From Candidatus Methanomethylicota archaeon (GTDB lineage: Archaea; Thermoproteota; Methanomethylicia; Methanomethylicales; Methanomethylicaceae), in the NCBI GenBank assembly GCA_029887765.1, contig JARXPF010000001.1, positions 288,750 to 352,749 of the forward strand: DNA of 64,000 nucleotides, written 5' to 3'. The notes beneath the pieces are model-generated. The model was not told where the DNA came from and did not search any database. It saw only the letters and a program-made list of their open reading frames with translations. This document shows, in pieces, positions 17,423-26,550 of this stretch. The first letter of the stretch is position 1. Each line of letters opens with the position of its first letter. Both the position numbers and the translations under genes were made by a program.

Positions 17423-17776
17423 ATGAAATATAAACAAGCAATAATTGTTAGAAAGGATATTAAAATGAGTAAAGGGAAAATTGCAGCTCAAGTAGCTCAT
17501 GCAGCTATTTCTTCATATATAGAAACTATGAATAAAAAGCCAAATTGGGCAGAGGAATGGCTCATAGAAGGACAAAAGAAAGTAATTTTAAAAGTAGAGT
17601 CCCTTGAAGAACTAATGGAAATAAAGAATAAAGTTGAAAAAGAAGGTCTTCCAAATTCTTTAATATCTGATGCAGGATTAACTGAATTAGAACCTGGAAC
17701 AATAACTTGTTTAGGAATAGGCCCAGCTCCCTCAAGCGAAATAAATAAAATCGTTGGTCATTTGAAATTATTATGA
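17423..17776 (+). CDS. pth2: Peptidyl-tRNA hydrolase Pth2
   Basis: A 117-residue enzyme with the Pth2 features KYKQAIIVRKDIKMSKGKIAAQVAHAAI at the N-terminus (the KGKIAAQ..H region carries catalytic residues) and GLTELEPGTITCLGIGPAP near the C-terminus. It releases peptides from drop-off peptidyl-tRNA. The length equals the archaeal standard. The stop overlaps the start of truD (ATGA), so the two are translationally coupled. Confidence 0.95.
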   Translation: MKYKQAIIVRKDIKMSKGKIAAQVAHAAISSYIETMNKKPNWAEEWLIEGQKKVILKVESLEELMEIKNKVEKEGLPNSLISDAGLTELEPGTITCLGIGPAPSSEINKIVGHLKLL

Positions 17777-19062
17777 AATTTATGACTCCTACAAAATCAT
17801 TAATTGAAAAATCTTTTGGAATGTTATATTATTCAACATCTTATGAAGGAATTAATGGAAGAATAAGAATAATTCCTGAAGATTTTATTGTTGAAGAAAT
17901 AACTCCTGAAGGAATTATTGTAAATGAAGAATTGAAAAGATTAGATAGAGGTAAAGGCAAAGTAACACTTGCAGTATTAAAGAAGATTTCAAAACCACTA
18001 CTTTTAACAATATCTATATTAAGAAAAAAAATAAGAGGGAAAATTAGTTTTGCTGGAATAAAAGATAGAAGAGCAATAACTTATCAATTAATTTCAATTA
18101 ATAAACCATTTGAAAAAGAGATTGAGATGGAAGGAATTAAATTATGGACAATAGGAAGATCTAAATGGGAAATTTATCCTGGAGAACTTAATGGAAATAG
18201 ATTTACCATTACAATAAGGTGTTTAGAAAATTTTCCAAAATCAATAAATATAAAATGGCTTCCTAATTATTTTGGTCATCAAAGATTTGGAATATCTCGT
18301 CCAAATACACATAAAATTGGTAAATTACTTATAAAAGGAGATTTTGAAGAAGCTATAAAAGAATTCTTAGCAGAACCCTATGAAGGAGAGCCTTATTATT
18401 TTGAAAGAATGAAATTAAAAGAAACTTGGGACTTAAAATTAGCTCTTGAAACTTTTTCAAATGAACTTATTTATGAAAAAATGATTATAGAAGCACTTAT
18501 TCATGGTGAAAAACCTGAAAATGCTTTTTTAAAACTTCCAAAACAATTAATTCGTTTATTTATTGAAGCATATCAATCTTATATTTTTAATTTAGCACTT
18601 TCAGAAAGATGGAAAAGAATTGGTTTATTTCAAATAGAAAATGGAGATTATGTAGCTATGTTGGATTCTTATAATAATCCTTCAATACCAATAGAAGTAA
18701 ATACTAATAATTTAGAGAAATTGCAAAAAATGGTTAAAATAGGAAGAGCTGTTATTTTAATACCCATTCCTGGAGTGAAAACAAAATTAAGAGGAATTAA
18801 TGAAGAAATTTATGAAAAAATATTTCTTAATGAAAAAATTGAATTTAAGAATTTAATAGAATTAGGAATATCAATAAAAGGTACATTAAGACCTGCAGTA
18901 TTTTATCCATTAAATTTTGAAATTTTAAATATTTCAAATGATGAAAAATTTGAAGGAAAAATAAAAGCTACTATAAGATTTTCATTACCTAAAGGATCTT
19001 ATGCAACTATTCTTTTAAGAGAATTAATTAAGCCAAGTAATCCAAGGGAAGTAGGATTTTAA
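17773..19062 (+). CDS. truD: tRNA pseudouridine synthase D
   Basis: A 429-residue TruD-family enzyme. It shows RIIPEDFIVEEI near residue 35, KISFAGIKDRRAITYQ near 97 (Asp in the catalytic loop) and FGHQRFGISRPNTHKIG near 166, the family signature. It makes pseudouridine at tRNA position 13 and probably also at other sites in archaea. It overlaps pth2 by 4 bases and its stop abuts the AspRS stop on the other strand without a spacer. Confidence 0.94.
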   Translation: MKFMTPTKSLIEKSFGMLYYSTSYEGINGRIRIIPEDFIVEEITPEGIIVNEELKRLDRGKGKVTLAVLKKISKPLLLTISILRKKIRGKISFAGIKDRRAITYQLISINKPFEKEIEMEGIKLWTIGRSKWEIYPGELNGNRFTITIRCLENFPKSINIKWLPNYFGHQRFGISRPNTHKIGKLLIKGDFEEAIKEFLAEPYEGEPYYFERMKLKETWDLKLALETFSNELIYEKMIIEALIHGEKPENAFLKLPKQLIRLFIEAYQSYIFNLALSERWKRIGLFQIENGDYVAMLDSYNNPSIPIEVNTNNLEKLQKMVKIGRAVILIPIPGVKTKLRGINEEIYEKIFLNEKIEFKNLIELGISIKGTLRPAVFYPLNFEILNISNDEKFEGKIKATIRFSLPKGSYATILLRELIKPSNPREVGF

Positions 19063-20382
19063 TTAAGGAAGTAAACGTTCTGGTGTTCTTGGGAAGAGCA
19101 CTGCTTCTCTTATGTTATTTAAATCGAGTAATTGCATTGTAAAACGCTCAATTCCAATATTAAATCCTCCATGAGGGGGGGCTCCGTATTTGAAGAATTC
19201 AGTAAACCATTGAAGTCCTATAAGACTTAAGCCTTTTTCTTTTATTTGCTCTATAATTTTTTCATATCTATGTTCTCTTTGACCTCCAGAGCTTAATTCT
19301 AATCCTTTATAAATTAAATCTATACTTCTAGCCCATTGTGGATCTTCATCTACTTTCATAACATAGAATGGCTTTACTTTAAAAGGAAATCTATTTACAA
19401 AAAAGAAATCTGATTTATATTTTTCTTTTACATATTTTGCAAGAATTACTTCAGATTCTCTATCATAATCTTCACCAAAAGGTATTTTCTTACCAAATTC
19501 TTCAAGTATTTCATATATTTTTGGAAATCTTAATTCTGGAAAAGGTTTGTTAGGAATTTCTATTTTTTTACCTAAAATCTCTAATTCCTCAGCACATTCA
19601 TTTTTTACTTTTAACATTGCTCTTATAATCATATTCTCTTCTATACGCATTAAATCACTTTCATCATTTATAAATCCAACTTCTACAGCACAACCTCTAT
19701 GTTCGCATAAATGTCTTGGAGTATGACTAAGTTCAGCTCTCCAACTTGGACCTAAATCATATATCTTATCCATTCCACTTATAACTACTAATTGTCTATG
19801 TAATTGTGGATCTTGTCTAAGAAATGCAGTTTTATTAAAATAAACCACAGGAAAAACCTCAGCCCCTCCTTCTGAAGCAGCTCCTATTAAACATGGAGTA
19901 AATACTTGTTGAAAACCTTCTTCTTTAAGATATTCTTCAAATCCTTCAACAATTTTTGATTGAATTTTAAATATTGCTAAAACTTCAGGTCTTCTTAAAT
20001 CTAAAACTCTATAATCAAGTCTAGTATCAAGACCTATTTCTGTTTTACTTGATATAGAAATAGGAAGGGGTGAAATTGGTTTATTAATTATTTCAATTTC
20101 ACTTGGAATAACTTCCCTTCCCTTAGGAGCAATTTTATTAGATTTAACAATACCTTTTACAGTAATTACATATTCTTCTTTTAATTCATCAGCAATTTGC
20201 ATTAAATCTTGAGAAACTAAACCTTTCTTAATAGTAACTTGAATAAGACCTTCTCTATCTCTAAGAATTATGAATTTAACACCTCCAAGATCTCTTACTC
20301 TATGAACCCAACCTGCTATAACCACTTCCTTTCCTTCATCTTCTGGCTTAATTTGTGAAGAATAGTGTGTTCTAATTAACAT
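19063..20382 (-). CDS. aspS: Aspartyl-tRNA synthetase, probably non-discriminating
   Basis: A 439-residue class IIb synthetase. It has the N-terminal anticodon-binding OB fold (IAGWVHRVRDLGG), motif 2 (GPSWRAE..HTPRHLCEH) and motif 3 (GAPPHGGFNIGIERF). His in GWVH, where discriminating archaeal AspRS has Trp, together with the APKGREVIP loop, suggests an enzyme that also charges tRNA-Asn and depends on an amidotransferase. The ATG at 20382 gives the usual MLIRTHYSS start. A GTG at 20391 is possible. It is coupled to the upstream KH-domain gene. Confidence 0.93.
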   Translation of the reverse strand: MLIRTHYSSQIKPEDEGKEVVIAGWVHRVRDLGGVKFIILRDREGLIQVTIKKGLVSQDLMQIADELKEEYVITVKGIVKSNKIAPKGREVIPSEIEIINKPISPLPISISSKTEIGLDTRLDYRVLDLRRPEVLAIFKIQSKIVEGFEEYLKEEGFQQVFTPCLIGAASEGGAEVFPVVYFNKTAFLRQDPQLHRQLVVISGMDKIYDLGPSWRAELSHTPRHLCEHRGCAVEVGFINDESDLMRIEENMIIRAMLKVKNECAEELEILGKKIEIPNKPFPELRFPKIYEILEEFGKKIPFGEDYDRESEVILAKYVKEKYKSDFFFVNRFPFKVKPFYVMKVDEDPQWARSIDLIYKGLELSSGGQREHRYEKIIEQIKEKGLSLIGLQWFTEFFKYGAPPHGGFNIGIERFTMQLLDLNNIREAVLFPRTPERLLP

Positions 20383-20387
20383 AAAAC

Positions 20388-20900
20388 TCACTCAAAAACT
20401 AAATGAATCACTTCTCCAGTTAATTTTTTTATTGTTTCTTCGATAAGTTTAGCATCCATTGGTATTTTTCTTTTATCAATTTTAGGTATTCTTATTATAC
20501 TCTCCCAACTTCCATCAGGAAGCCATACAGTATTTGCACCTATAACTCTTGCAGGATAAACCATTTGTTCCATAAGACGTTTTATACTCGAAGTTTTTTC
20601 TATAATTCTAACATTCTTTTTCATATCCATGCTCATTTGTTTACTTATTTTATTTAATAATGCTCTACTAATTTTTCCTCCACAACTAATCATGATAATA
20701 AGTAAATCACCAGCATTTACAGTTTTTTGTAAAATACAATCTTTCAATTGTGGATTTTTTGATTCATATTCAATAAACCATTTAGTAACTTCAACATCAT
20801 CATGAGATATTTCACCTTTTTCTAATTTCTCTTGACATTTTGGACATAATATCCCACTTTTTGCACAAAATAAACATACAGGGGTCTTCAAGACCCTCAC
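20388..20900 (-). CDS. Zinc-ribbon and KH-domain protein (NusA-like)
   Basis: A 170-residue protein. An N-terminal treble-clef-like knuckle (CLFCAKSGILCPKC) is followed by a NusA-related KH region (MVYPARVIGANTVWLPDGS near residue 112). Archaeal proteins of this type are annotated as NusA-like or KH-domain RNA-binding proteins, but their role is not established. The start GTG overlaps the alba stop by 4 bases. The gene overlaps aspS, so the three form one operon. Confidence 0.75.
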   Translation of the reverse strand: MRVLKTPVCLFCAKSGILCPKCQEKLEKGEISHDDVEVTKWFIEYESKNPQLKDCILQKTVNAGDLLIIMISCGGKISRALLNKISKQMSMDMKKNVRIIEKTSSIKRLMEQMVYPARVIGANTVWLPDGSWESIIRIPKIDKRKIPMDAKLIEETIKKLTGEVIHLVFE

Positions 20901-21202
20901 ATCCTATCTTTTTTTACAAGAATTATACTTATTGAACTCACCCGCCTTGTAGTTTCATTGACTTTTATTTCATCAGTTCCAATTAAGACATTTTTTACTA
21001 TTACATCAGACATAAATTTTCTTCTTACTGTTTCTACAACATCAACTGCTTTACTAATAGATTTTCCTCTTGCTTTAATTACAATTTCCTTTGCTCCTTC
21101 ATGAAAAGCAGTGAGACATGCAAGTACATAGTTCATTTGTGGCTTTTTGCCCACAAGTATTTCATTGAACACATGTATTCCCCCAAATAAGCCAATGTTC
21201 AA
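20897..21202 (-). CDS. albA: DNA/RNA-binding protein Alba
   Basis: A 101-residue Alba. The lysine-rich GKKPQMNYVLA loop, the segment VIKARGKSISKAVDVVETVRRKF and the terminal RRVSSISIILVKK are all conserved in place. Alba coats chromosomal DNA and binds RNA. Acetylation of the Lys in GKKP and its removal by a Sir2 deacetylase is known for the Sulfolobus protein, and a Sir2 gene is present at 38814-39554. It is first in the alba-KH-aspS operon. Confidence 0.95.
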   Translation of the reverse strand: MNIGLFGGIHVFNEILVGKKPQMNYVLACLTAFHEGAKEIVIKARGKSISKAVDVVETVRRKFMSDVIVKNVLIGTDEIKVNETTRRVSSISIILVKKDRM

Positions 21203-21287
21203 ATAGAATGCTTTAATAAATATATTTTGGTTAATCTAAGTTTAATATATAAATATTAATTTTACTTAAGTAAATTAGGGTGATCTA

Positions 21288-21755
21288 TTGGTTCAAAAGA
21301 CTAATATAACTGATAGGAGAATGCAAATATTAAAAATGTTATTCAATATAAGTGAAGAAAATAAAGTTTTTACAATTAAAAAAACTCAAACAGAATTAGC
21401 AAAAGAGCTTAATATAAGTAGACAAGCATTAAACATACATTTAAGAAAATTAAAAGAAGAAGGTCTTATTAGAACTGGAAGAGGATTTATAGATATTACA
21501 AATAAGGCTTTAAAAGTAATAGGAATGGAAGGATCAGAAACTTTTGTTTTTTTGAAAGTAGTACCAAAAAAGAGAGAAGAAGTTTATAATAAAGTAAAGG
21601 AGCTTCCTTGTAGTAGACTTTATAGAGTCACTGGAGAAATTGATTTAATTGCCATAGTTCCTCAAATATATTTAAATAAATTCTTGGAAAGTGTAGCTTC
21701 TATCGATGGAATAGAGAAAACTTCTTCTCATGTAGTAATTTCAACATTAAAATAG
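21288..21755 (+). CDS. Lrp/AsnC-like transcription regulator
   Basis: A 155-residue protein with an N-terminal helix-turn-helix (TELAKELNISRQALNIHLRKLKEE) and wing, then a RAM-like ligand/oligomerisation domain (FVFLKVVPKK to SSHVVISTLK). The HTH is longer than in classical Lrp and resembles other archaeal wHTH-RAM fusions. The TTG start at 21288 is set 3 bases after GGGTGAT. It is divergent from alba with an 85-base gap, so it may regulate itself or alba; this is inference from position. Confidence 0.78.
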   Translation: MVQKTNITDRRMQILKMLFNISEENKVFTIKKTQTELAKELNISRQALNIHLRKLKEEGLIRTGRGFIDITNKALKVIGMEGSETFVFLKVVPKKREEVYNKVKELPCSRLYRVTGEIDLIAIVPQIYLNKFLESVASIDGIEKTSSHVVISTLK

Positions 21756-21813
21756 TTTGAGAAAAATTTATTAATAATTTAGTTTTTTTGGTTTGATAAA
21801 AAGGTGATTTTCA

Positions 21814-21975
21814 TTGCCAATTCAAGATCCTGAAAAATTAAGAATTGCTCAACAGCACTTACTTTATGTTAAAATATGTAGAAAATGTGGAGCAAGAAAT
21901 GCTATGTCTGCAGAAAAATGTAGAAGGTGTAGAAGTAAAGAATTACGACCAAAGAGAAGAGAATTAAAACGCTAA
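21814..21975 (+). CDS. rpl40e: Ribosomal protein L40e
   Basis: A 53-residue protein from the TTG at 21814 to TAA at 21975, placed by the AAGGTGAT ribosome site at 21801. It contains the zinc knuckle pair CRKCG and CRRC and the basic end RPKRRELKR. Archaeal L40e (without ubiquitin) has this length. It lies between the Lrp-like gene and tRNA-Val on the plus strand. Confidence 0.95.
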   Translation: MPIQDPEKLRIAQQHLLYVKICRKCGARNAMSAEKCRRCRSKELRPKRRELKR

Positions 21976-22006
21976 GTTTTTCTGAAATTTTTATATAATT
22001 AAAGAA

Positions 22007-22095
22007 GGGCCCGTAGTCCAGTTTGGTTAGGACACTATTAAGCCTAAAGTCGCCCTCACACGGCGGAGGTCCGGGGTTCAAGTCCCCGCGGGCCC
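22007..22095 (+). tRNA. tRNA-Val (anticodon CAC) with a 15-nt non-canonical intron
   Basis: Acceptor GGGCCCG/CGGGCCC, D arm GTCC-AGTTTGGTTA-GGAC, anticodon loop CTCACAC, 3' anticodon strand GGCGG and T arm CGGGG-TTCAAGT-CCCCG are intact. Fifteen extra bases separate the D stem from the anticodon stem. They form a bulge-helix-bulge: TAGG (22028-22031) pairs with CCTA (22043-22046), with 3-nt bulges ACA and AAG and a CT/AG inner pair closing loop ATTA. Cutting after the second base of each bulge removes 22034-22048, between positions 25 and 26, and leaves a 74-nt tRNA with a U27-G43 pair. Confidence 0.93.
22034..22048 (+). other. Predicted tRNA intron at position 25/26
   Basis: The 15-nt insert is defined by the 4-bp central helix TAGG/CCTA with two 3-nt bulges, the standard splicing-endonuclease substrate. 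It is close to the minimal intron size for archaea. Shifting the cut by one base either way breaks the symmetry of the bulges or the D stem. Confidence 0.8.
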
Positions 22096-22171
22096 ATTTA
22101 TAGGAGTTATTTCATTCACTAGAATTATTTATTACAAAGTTTTTATTATTAAAAATTTCAAAGGTGGAAAA

Positions 22172-22864
22172 ATGGAATATGAAATAAAATTTAGACCATC
22201 TTATTCTATGCTTGTGATTAAATTAAATGAAGGAGAAACAATTATTGGAGAAGCTGGTGCTATGACATACATGACTCCTAATATTTCAGTAAAATCAAGA
22301 GCTAGAGAAGGAATTCTTGGATCGCTTGGTCTTAAAATTCTTGGAGGGCAATCATTTTGGATTAATGAATATACTGCAATTGATGGTCAAGGAGAAATTG
22401 GATTTGTCTCAGCTCCACTTGGAGATATAGAATGCCTTGTTTTATCTAAGGATAAAGAGTATATAATTAGAAGAGAATCTTATGTTGCTTCTTCTCCTTC
22501 TATAGATCTTGATATAAAGTGGGAAGGATTTACTAAAGGATTATTTGGACAAGGACTTTTTATGATTAAAGCAAAAGGAGAAGGTAATTTATTTATAAAT
22601 ACATTTGGAGCTATTGACAGACATATTTTAAAAGAGGGAGAGAGTTTAATAGTAGATAATTTTCACATTGTAGCTTTTAGTAGTACTTGTAACTATAGAG
22701 TGGAAAGATTTGGTGGTTTGAAAGAAACATTATTAAGTGGTGAAGGATTAGTAACAAGAATAACTGGTCCAGGAGAAGTTTTAATTCAAACAAAAAATCC
22801 AAGAGAATTTGTTGATTGGCTATGGACATTATTAGAGCCAATGATAAAATCAAGAGCAAGATAA
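22172..22864 (+). CDS. AIM24/TIGR00266 family protein
   Basis: A 230-residue beta-rich protein of the AIM24-like (DUF124) family. It has EAGAMTYMTPNISVKSRAREG near residue 30, LGGQSFWINEYTA near 62 and the C-terminal TGPGEVLIQTKNP segment. Family members fold like the TRAP trimeric beta-barrel. Their function in archaea and bacteria is not established. The start ATG follows AAAGGTGG. It stands alone between tRNA-Val and a convergent gene. Confidence 0.8.
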   Translation: MEYEIKFRPSYSMLVIKLNEGETIIGEAGAMTYMTPNISVKSRAREGILGSLGLKILGGQSFWINEYTAIDGQGEIGFVSAPLGDIECLVLSKDKEYIIRRESYVASSPSIDLDIKWEGFTKGLFGQGLFMIKAKGEGNLFINTFGAIDRHILKEGESLIVDNFHIVAFSSTCNYRVERFGGLKETLLSGEGLVTRITGPGEVLIQTKNPREFVDWLWTLLEPMIKSRAR

Positions 22865-23014
22865 TTATTCATGAAGAATTCCATTGTTATTAAAAAGAGT
22901 TTCTCATGAATTAGATAGTTGTAAGTGTTCTAATACTTTAGACAATTATTTTTATATATAGAACTATTATACCAAATTAGCTTCATATTAATAGACTTTG
23001 ATAAATTCTTTTTA

Positions 23015-23677
23015 TTATACAGAAATATCTGAAAGTGTTAAAGGACGAATATTGAGTTTATTTATTATATATGCTGCTAAATCAAATATCTTTTTTACTT
23101 TTTCAATAATAATAGAATCACTAGTTGAAACTATTCCATCTAAAAATGTTAATTCATAATCAGGTGAAGTTACTACTTTAGCATCTCCAAATAAATTATT
23201 TTCTTTTAATAATATTCTAATTATTTTTGCAATTTCTCCACTTTTACTTATTTGTTTTTCAAAAAAGAATATTGTTTCACTTGGCATAAGTTGGACAATA
23301 TTAGATACTATTAATTTTAATTCTGAAAAAATTTCTTCATTTATAATAGAACCATGTATTCCTGAAATATCTCTAACAATTCCATCATCACAAAGAAAAA
23401 CAGGACGACCTTTAATTGCACTAAATACTGTCCAAATTACATTAAATCCATCAATTAAAAGTTTATTTCCCTTTATTTCCTCTGGAAAGACTAACTTAGA
23501 TTTATGAATATAAGATATTTCTTGTGAATAAACTGCTCTATATAAGAGCAGACGTTGTTCTTTATTAAGAAGATATCTATCTCCAATAAATTTTATAGCA
23601 TGGGATCTATCATAACCCCTACTTAAGAGATAGCGTAAATCTTCAATTGCTTCTTTTTTTAATTTTAACAACATCAT
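23015..23677 (-). CDS. DUF434 family protein
   Basis: A 220-residue archaeal protein. The N-terminal DUF434-like part reads DLRYLLSRGYDRSHAIKFIGDRY with LLLYRAVYS after it. The second half has LLIDGFNVIWTVFSAIKGRP and TIFFFEKQISKSGE, resembling the acidic pocket of a PIN-like or related nuclease fold (Asp in LLIDGFN). Function unknown. It overlaps the end of leuS by 4 bases and is last in the alaS-leuS transcript. Confidence 0.75.
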   Translation of the reverse strand: MMLLKLKKEAIEDLRYLLSRGYDRSHAIKFIGDRYLLNKEQRLLLYRAVYSQEISYIHKSKLVFPEEIKGNKLLIDGFNVIWTVFSAIKGRPVFLCDDGIVRDISGIHGSIINEEIFSELKLIVSNIVQLMPSETIFFFEKQISKSGEIAKIIRILLKENNLFGDAKVVTSPDYELTFLDGIVSTSDSIIIEKVKKIFDLAAYIINKLNIRPLTLSDISV

Positions 23678-26550
23678 TCTATATATATTGCAGGTCTTAA
23701 TGGTATGGATTGATCAGCTTTACTCTTTGGATCATAATATGCCTCATCAGCCAACATTATATAAACTTTACATTTAAAGTATTCTTCTAAAAAGGACTTA
23801 TTATTGTTTAAAATATCTAATTCATTTAAAGGACCAATAGATAATATACGCTTTCTATAATCCTTATCCATTGTTATTATTAATTGAGAAATTGAATTCA
23901 AAAACTTAATAGCAATCGATCCTTTTGATCTTATTGATTGATCTTTCATAATTTCTCTAATGAGCATTTTTGTATCTATACCTTCTTCTAATAATTGAAT
24001 AGCTTTTAAATAAACATCCCATTTCCATTTTGAAGCTATGTAATAATATATCTTAGAAGGAGTAATTTCAGTAACTTTTATTATTTCTAAAGAATCTTCT
24101 ATTATGTTTTTAATATATTCTTCAATAGTTTCTGCTATTGGATTAATAAAAGATTCTCTTGGAATAGGCCAAGATTCTATAGAAATGAAGTTTTTATTTC
24201 CATATTTTTCCCATATTTCTTCACATAAATGAGGGGCAAAAGGTGCAAGTAATTTTACAAGAATTTCCATTGCATATTTTATAATACTATTAACATTTTG
24301 TAAATTCTTTCCTTTTCTTTTAAGATACCATTGTATATCTTGCATTAATATGAATAATGTTAAATGAATAGCTTCTCTAACTCTTAATGATTCCATAGAG
24401 TTTGTAACTTGAGAAATTATTCTTTGAATTCTACTAAGCAACCATTTATCAATTTCATCTAATGAATTTTCATTAATTGGAGGAGCATTAGAGTACTTTA
24501 TTGCAAATTCATAGAATTCTTGAAGTTTAGATTTTATTGTTTTAGCAAGAGAATCACTAAAATCTGCATCTTGTAAAAGTTCAGAAGAAGAGAGTATAGC
24601 AACTCTAAGCGTATCTGCACCATAAATTCTTATAGCTTTTCTAAGAGGAATAATATTACCTAAAGATTTTGACATTTTCTTTCCTTCCATTAATACACTT
24701 CCATTAACAACTATTTGTTTTGGCCAAAATTCTTTAGGAAATATTGCAACATGATTGAATATAAAGAATGTTAAATGATTTGGAACAAGATCTCTTCCAG
24801 AATGTCTACTATCTAAAGGATAAAAGTATAAGAATTCTTTTCTCATTTTTTCTAAAATTTCCTTACTCAAGGATGAAGGATTTCCTTTTCCTAAAAATAC
24901 ATAATCAAAAACTTCAGGAGTAAGTGATGAAGGATCAATTTTTTCTTCATTTATTATTCTTGCAATAGTATAGTAAGCCATGTATATAGTTGAGTCTGAA
25001 AGACTTTCAATAATCCATTCTTTATCCCAAGGTAGAGGTGTGCCTAATCCAGATCTTCTAGCACATGCTTTTTCCCTAAGCCAATCTATTACATTTTCAA
25101 ACTCTTTTCTCATTTCTTCAGGAACAATATTCATATTTGCTAAACATTCTTTTGTTAATTTCTTCCATTTTTCATCTCCATAATTTATAAACCATTGATC
25201 GCCAAGTACATTTACTATAATTTTAGAACCACATCTACAATATACAGGACCATTTATTATTTCATAAAATTTAAAAGCTTTATTATTTTCAATTAAGTAT
25301 TTCTTAATTCTTTCCCTTGCTTTATTAACTTGCATTCCAGCATATTCACCTGTCTCAGGAAGCATTTCACCATTATGAAATTCTTTTAAATAAAGTTCTT
25401 TTGTAGCTTCTTCAGCTTTTGGATCTAATTGATTTTTTACATTTAATTTTTCAATTATATCTTTTGCAGGAATATTTGAAAATCCAGGAGTTCTAATTAC
25501 AGGTATGGGATTTAATTCAGAAATAATTTTTACATCTAATCCATATTTTTCTAAATAATCTAAGCGATTCTTTAAATCATTTATAGCTAATAAATCATAA
25601 GGTGCATGAGCAGGCACTGACATTACAATACCTGTAGCATTATCGGGATCAACAAATTCTGCAGGAAGAATTGGAACTCTTCTTCCATTTATTGGATTTA
25701 TAGCATATTTTCCTATTAATGAGACTCCTTTTATTAATTGAATAAATTCAATATTCGAAAATTGATGTTTTAATTTTTCTAAAGCTTTTTCACTTACTAT
25801 AATTTTTTCTCCATTAAGAAGAATTTCAACATAATTAGCTTCTGGATTAATCCATATATTCGTTACTCCAAAAATTGTTTCAGCTCTAAGTGTAGCAGTA
25901 GGAAGGAATTTATCTTCAAATAAGAATTTTATAGCAATAAATTCACCTATTTCTGGTTCAACATCACCTCTTGTATCATGTTGTCCAACTGGATTCTTAC
26001 ATGAAGGACACCATCCAATTGGATGTGAGCCTTTTGTTATGTAACCTTTTTCATTTAATTTATAAAATTGCCATTCTATAAATTTATTATAAGCTGGATC
26101 TATAGTAGTAAATTCTCTTCTCCAATCAATTGAATAACCCATTTCTTTCATACCAAGTTTTAAATCTTCATGAAAATATCTTGCTATATTTATTGGTGAA
26201 GTAAAAGTATGTATTATTTCTTCAGGAACTCCTAAATTTTTAAATTGTTCTATTAATTCTTTATCACCTGCTTGAATTCTTTTACTTTGAGCAATAATAG
26301 GTGTTCCAGTATAGTGAAATGCCATAGGAAATAATACATTAAAACCTCTCATTCTTTTATATCGAGCATATACATCAGTTAATGTATATGTTCTAGCATG
26401 TCCTATATGTTGTGGCATATTAGGATAAGGATAAGCTACTGTTAAGTAAAATTTTGGCTTAGATTCCTCTGGATTTGCTTCAAATATCTTAGCTTCTTGC
26501 CATTTTTTCTGCCATTTTTCTTCAATTTCTCTAAAATTCAACTCCATCAC
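23674..26550 (-). CDS. leuS: Leucyl-tRNA synthetase
   Basis: A 958-residue archaeal-type LeuRS. The HIGH motif (PQHIGHART) is near residue 47, the large CP1 editing insert follows, the KMSKS loop (GKKMSKSLGN) is near residue 630, and the anticodon-binding and C-terminal domains complete the protein. It charges tRNA-Leu and edits near-cognates. The gene overlaps alaS by 20 bases and DUF434 by 4, so three genes are packed without spacers. Confidence 0.96.
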   Translation of the reverse strand: MMELNFREIEEKWQKKWQEAKIFEANPEESKPKFYLTVAYPYPNMPQHIGHARTYTLTDVYARYKRMRGFNVLFPMAFHYTGTPIIAQSKRIQAGDKELIEQFKNLGVPEEIIHTFTSPINIARYFHEDLKLGMKEMGYSIDWRREFTTIDPAYNKFIEWQFYKLNEKGYITKGSHPIGWCPSCKNPVGQHDTRGDVEPEIGEFIAIKFLFEDKFLPTATLRAETIFGVTNIWINPEANYVEILLNGEKIIVSEKALEKLKHQFSNIEFIQLIKGVSLIGKYAINPINGRRVPILPAEFVDPDNATGIVMSVPAHAPYDLLAINDLKNRLDYLEKYGLDVKIISELNPIPVIRTPGFSNIPAKDIIEKLNVKNQLDPKAEEATKELYLKEFHNGEMLPETGEYAGMQVNKARERIKKYLIENNKAFKFYEIINGPVYCRCGSKIIVNVLGDQWFINYGDEKWKKLTKECLANMNIVPEEMRKEFENVIDWLREKACARRSGLGTPLPWDKEWIIESLSDSTIYMAYYTIARIINEEKIDPSSLTPEVFDYVFLGKGNPSSLSKEILEKMRKEFLYFYPLDSRHSGRDLVPNHLTFFIFNHVAIFPKEFWPKQIVVNGSVLMEGKKMSKSLGNIIPLRKAIRIYGADTLRVAILSSSELLQDADFSDSLAKTIKSKLQEFYEFAIKYSNAPPINENSLDEIDKWLLSRIQRIISQVTNSMESLRVREAIHLTLFILMQDIQWYLKRKGKNLQNVNSIIKYAMEILVKLLAPFAPHLCEEIWEKYGNKNFISIESWPIPRESFINPIAETIEEYIKNIIEDSLEIIKVTEITPSKIYYYIASKWKWDVYLKAIQLLEEGIDTKMLIREIMKDQSIRSKGSIAIKFLNSISQLIITMDKDYRKRILSIGPLNELDILNNNKSFLEEYFKCKVYIMLADEAYYDPKSKADQSIPLRPAIYIE

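Noticed and set aside
22865..23014. TTCATGA...TCATGAA inverted repeat and an ATGAAGA box between the AIM24-like and DUF434 genes, as a second C/D sRNA or terminator.
   Set aside because: No D box or terminal stem was found at suitable distance, and the palindromic core TCATGA makes a chance match likely.
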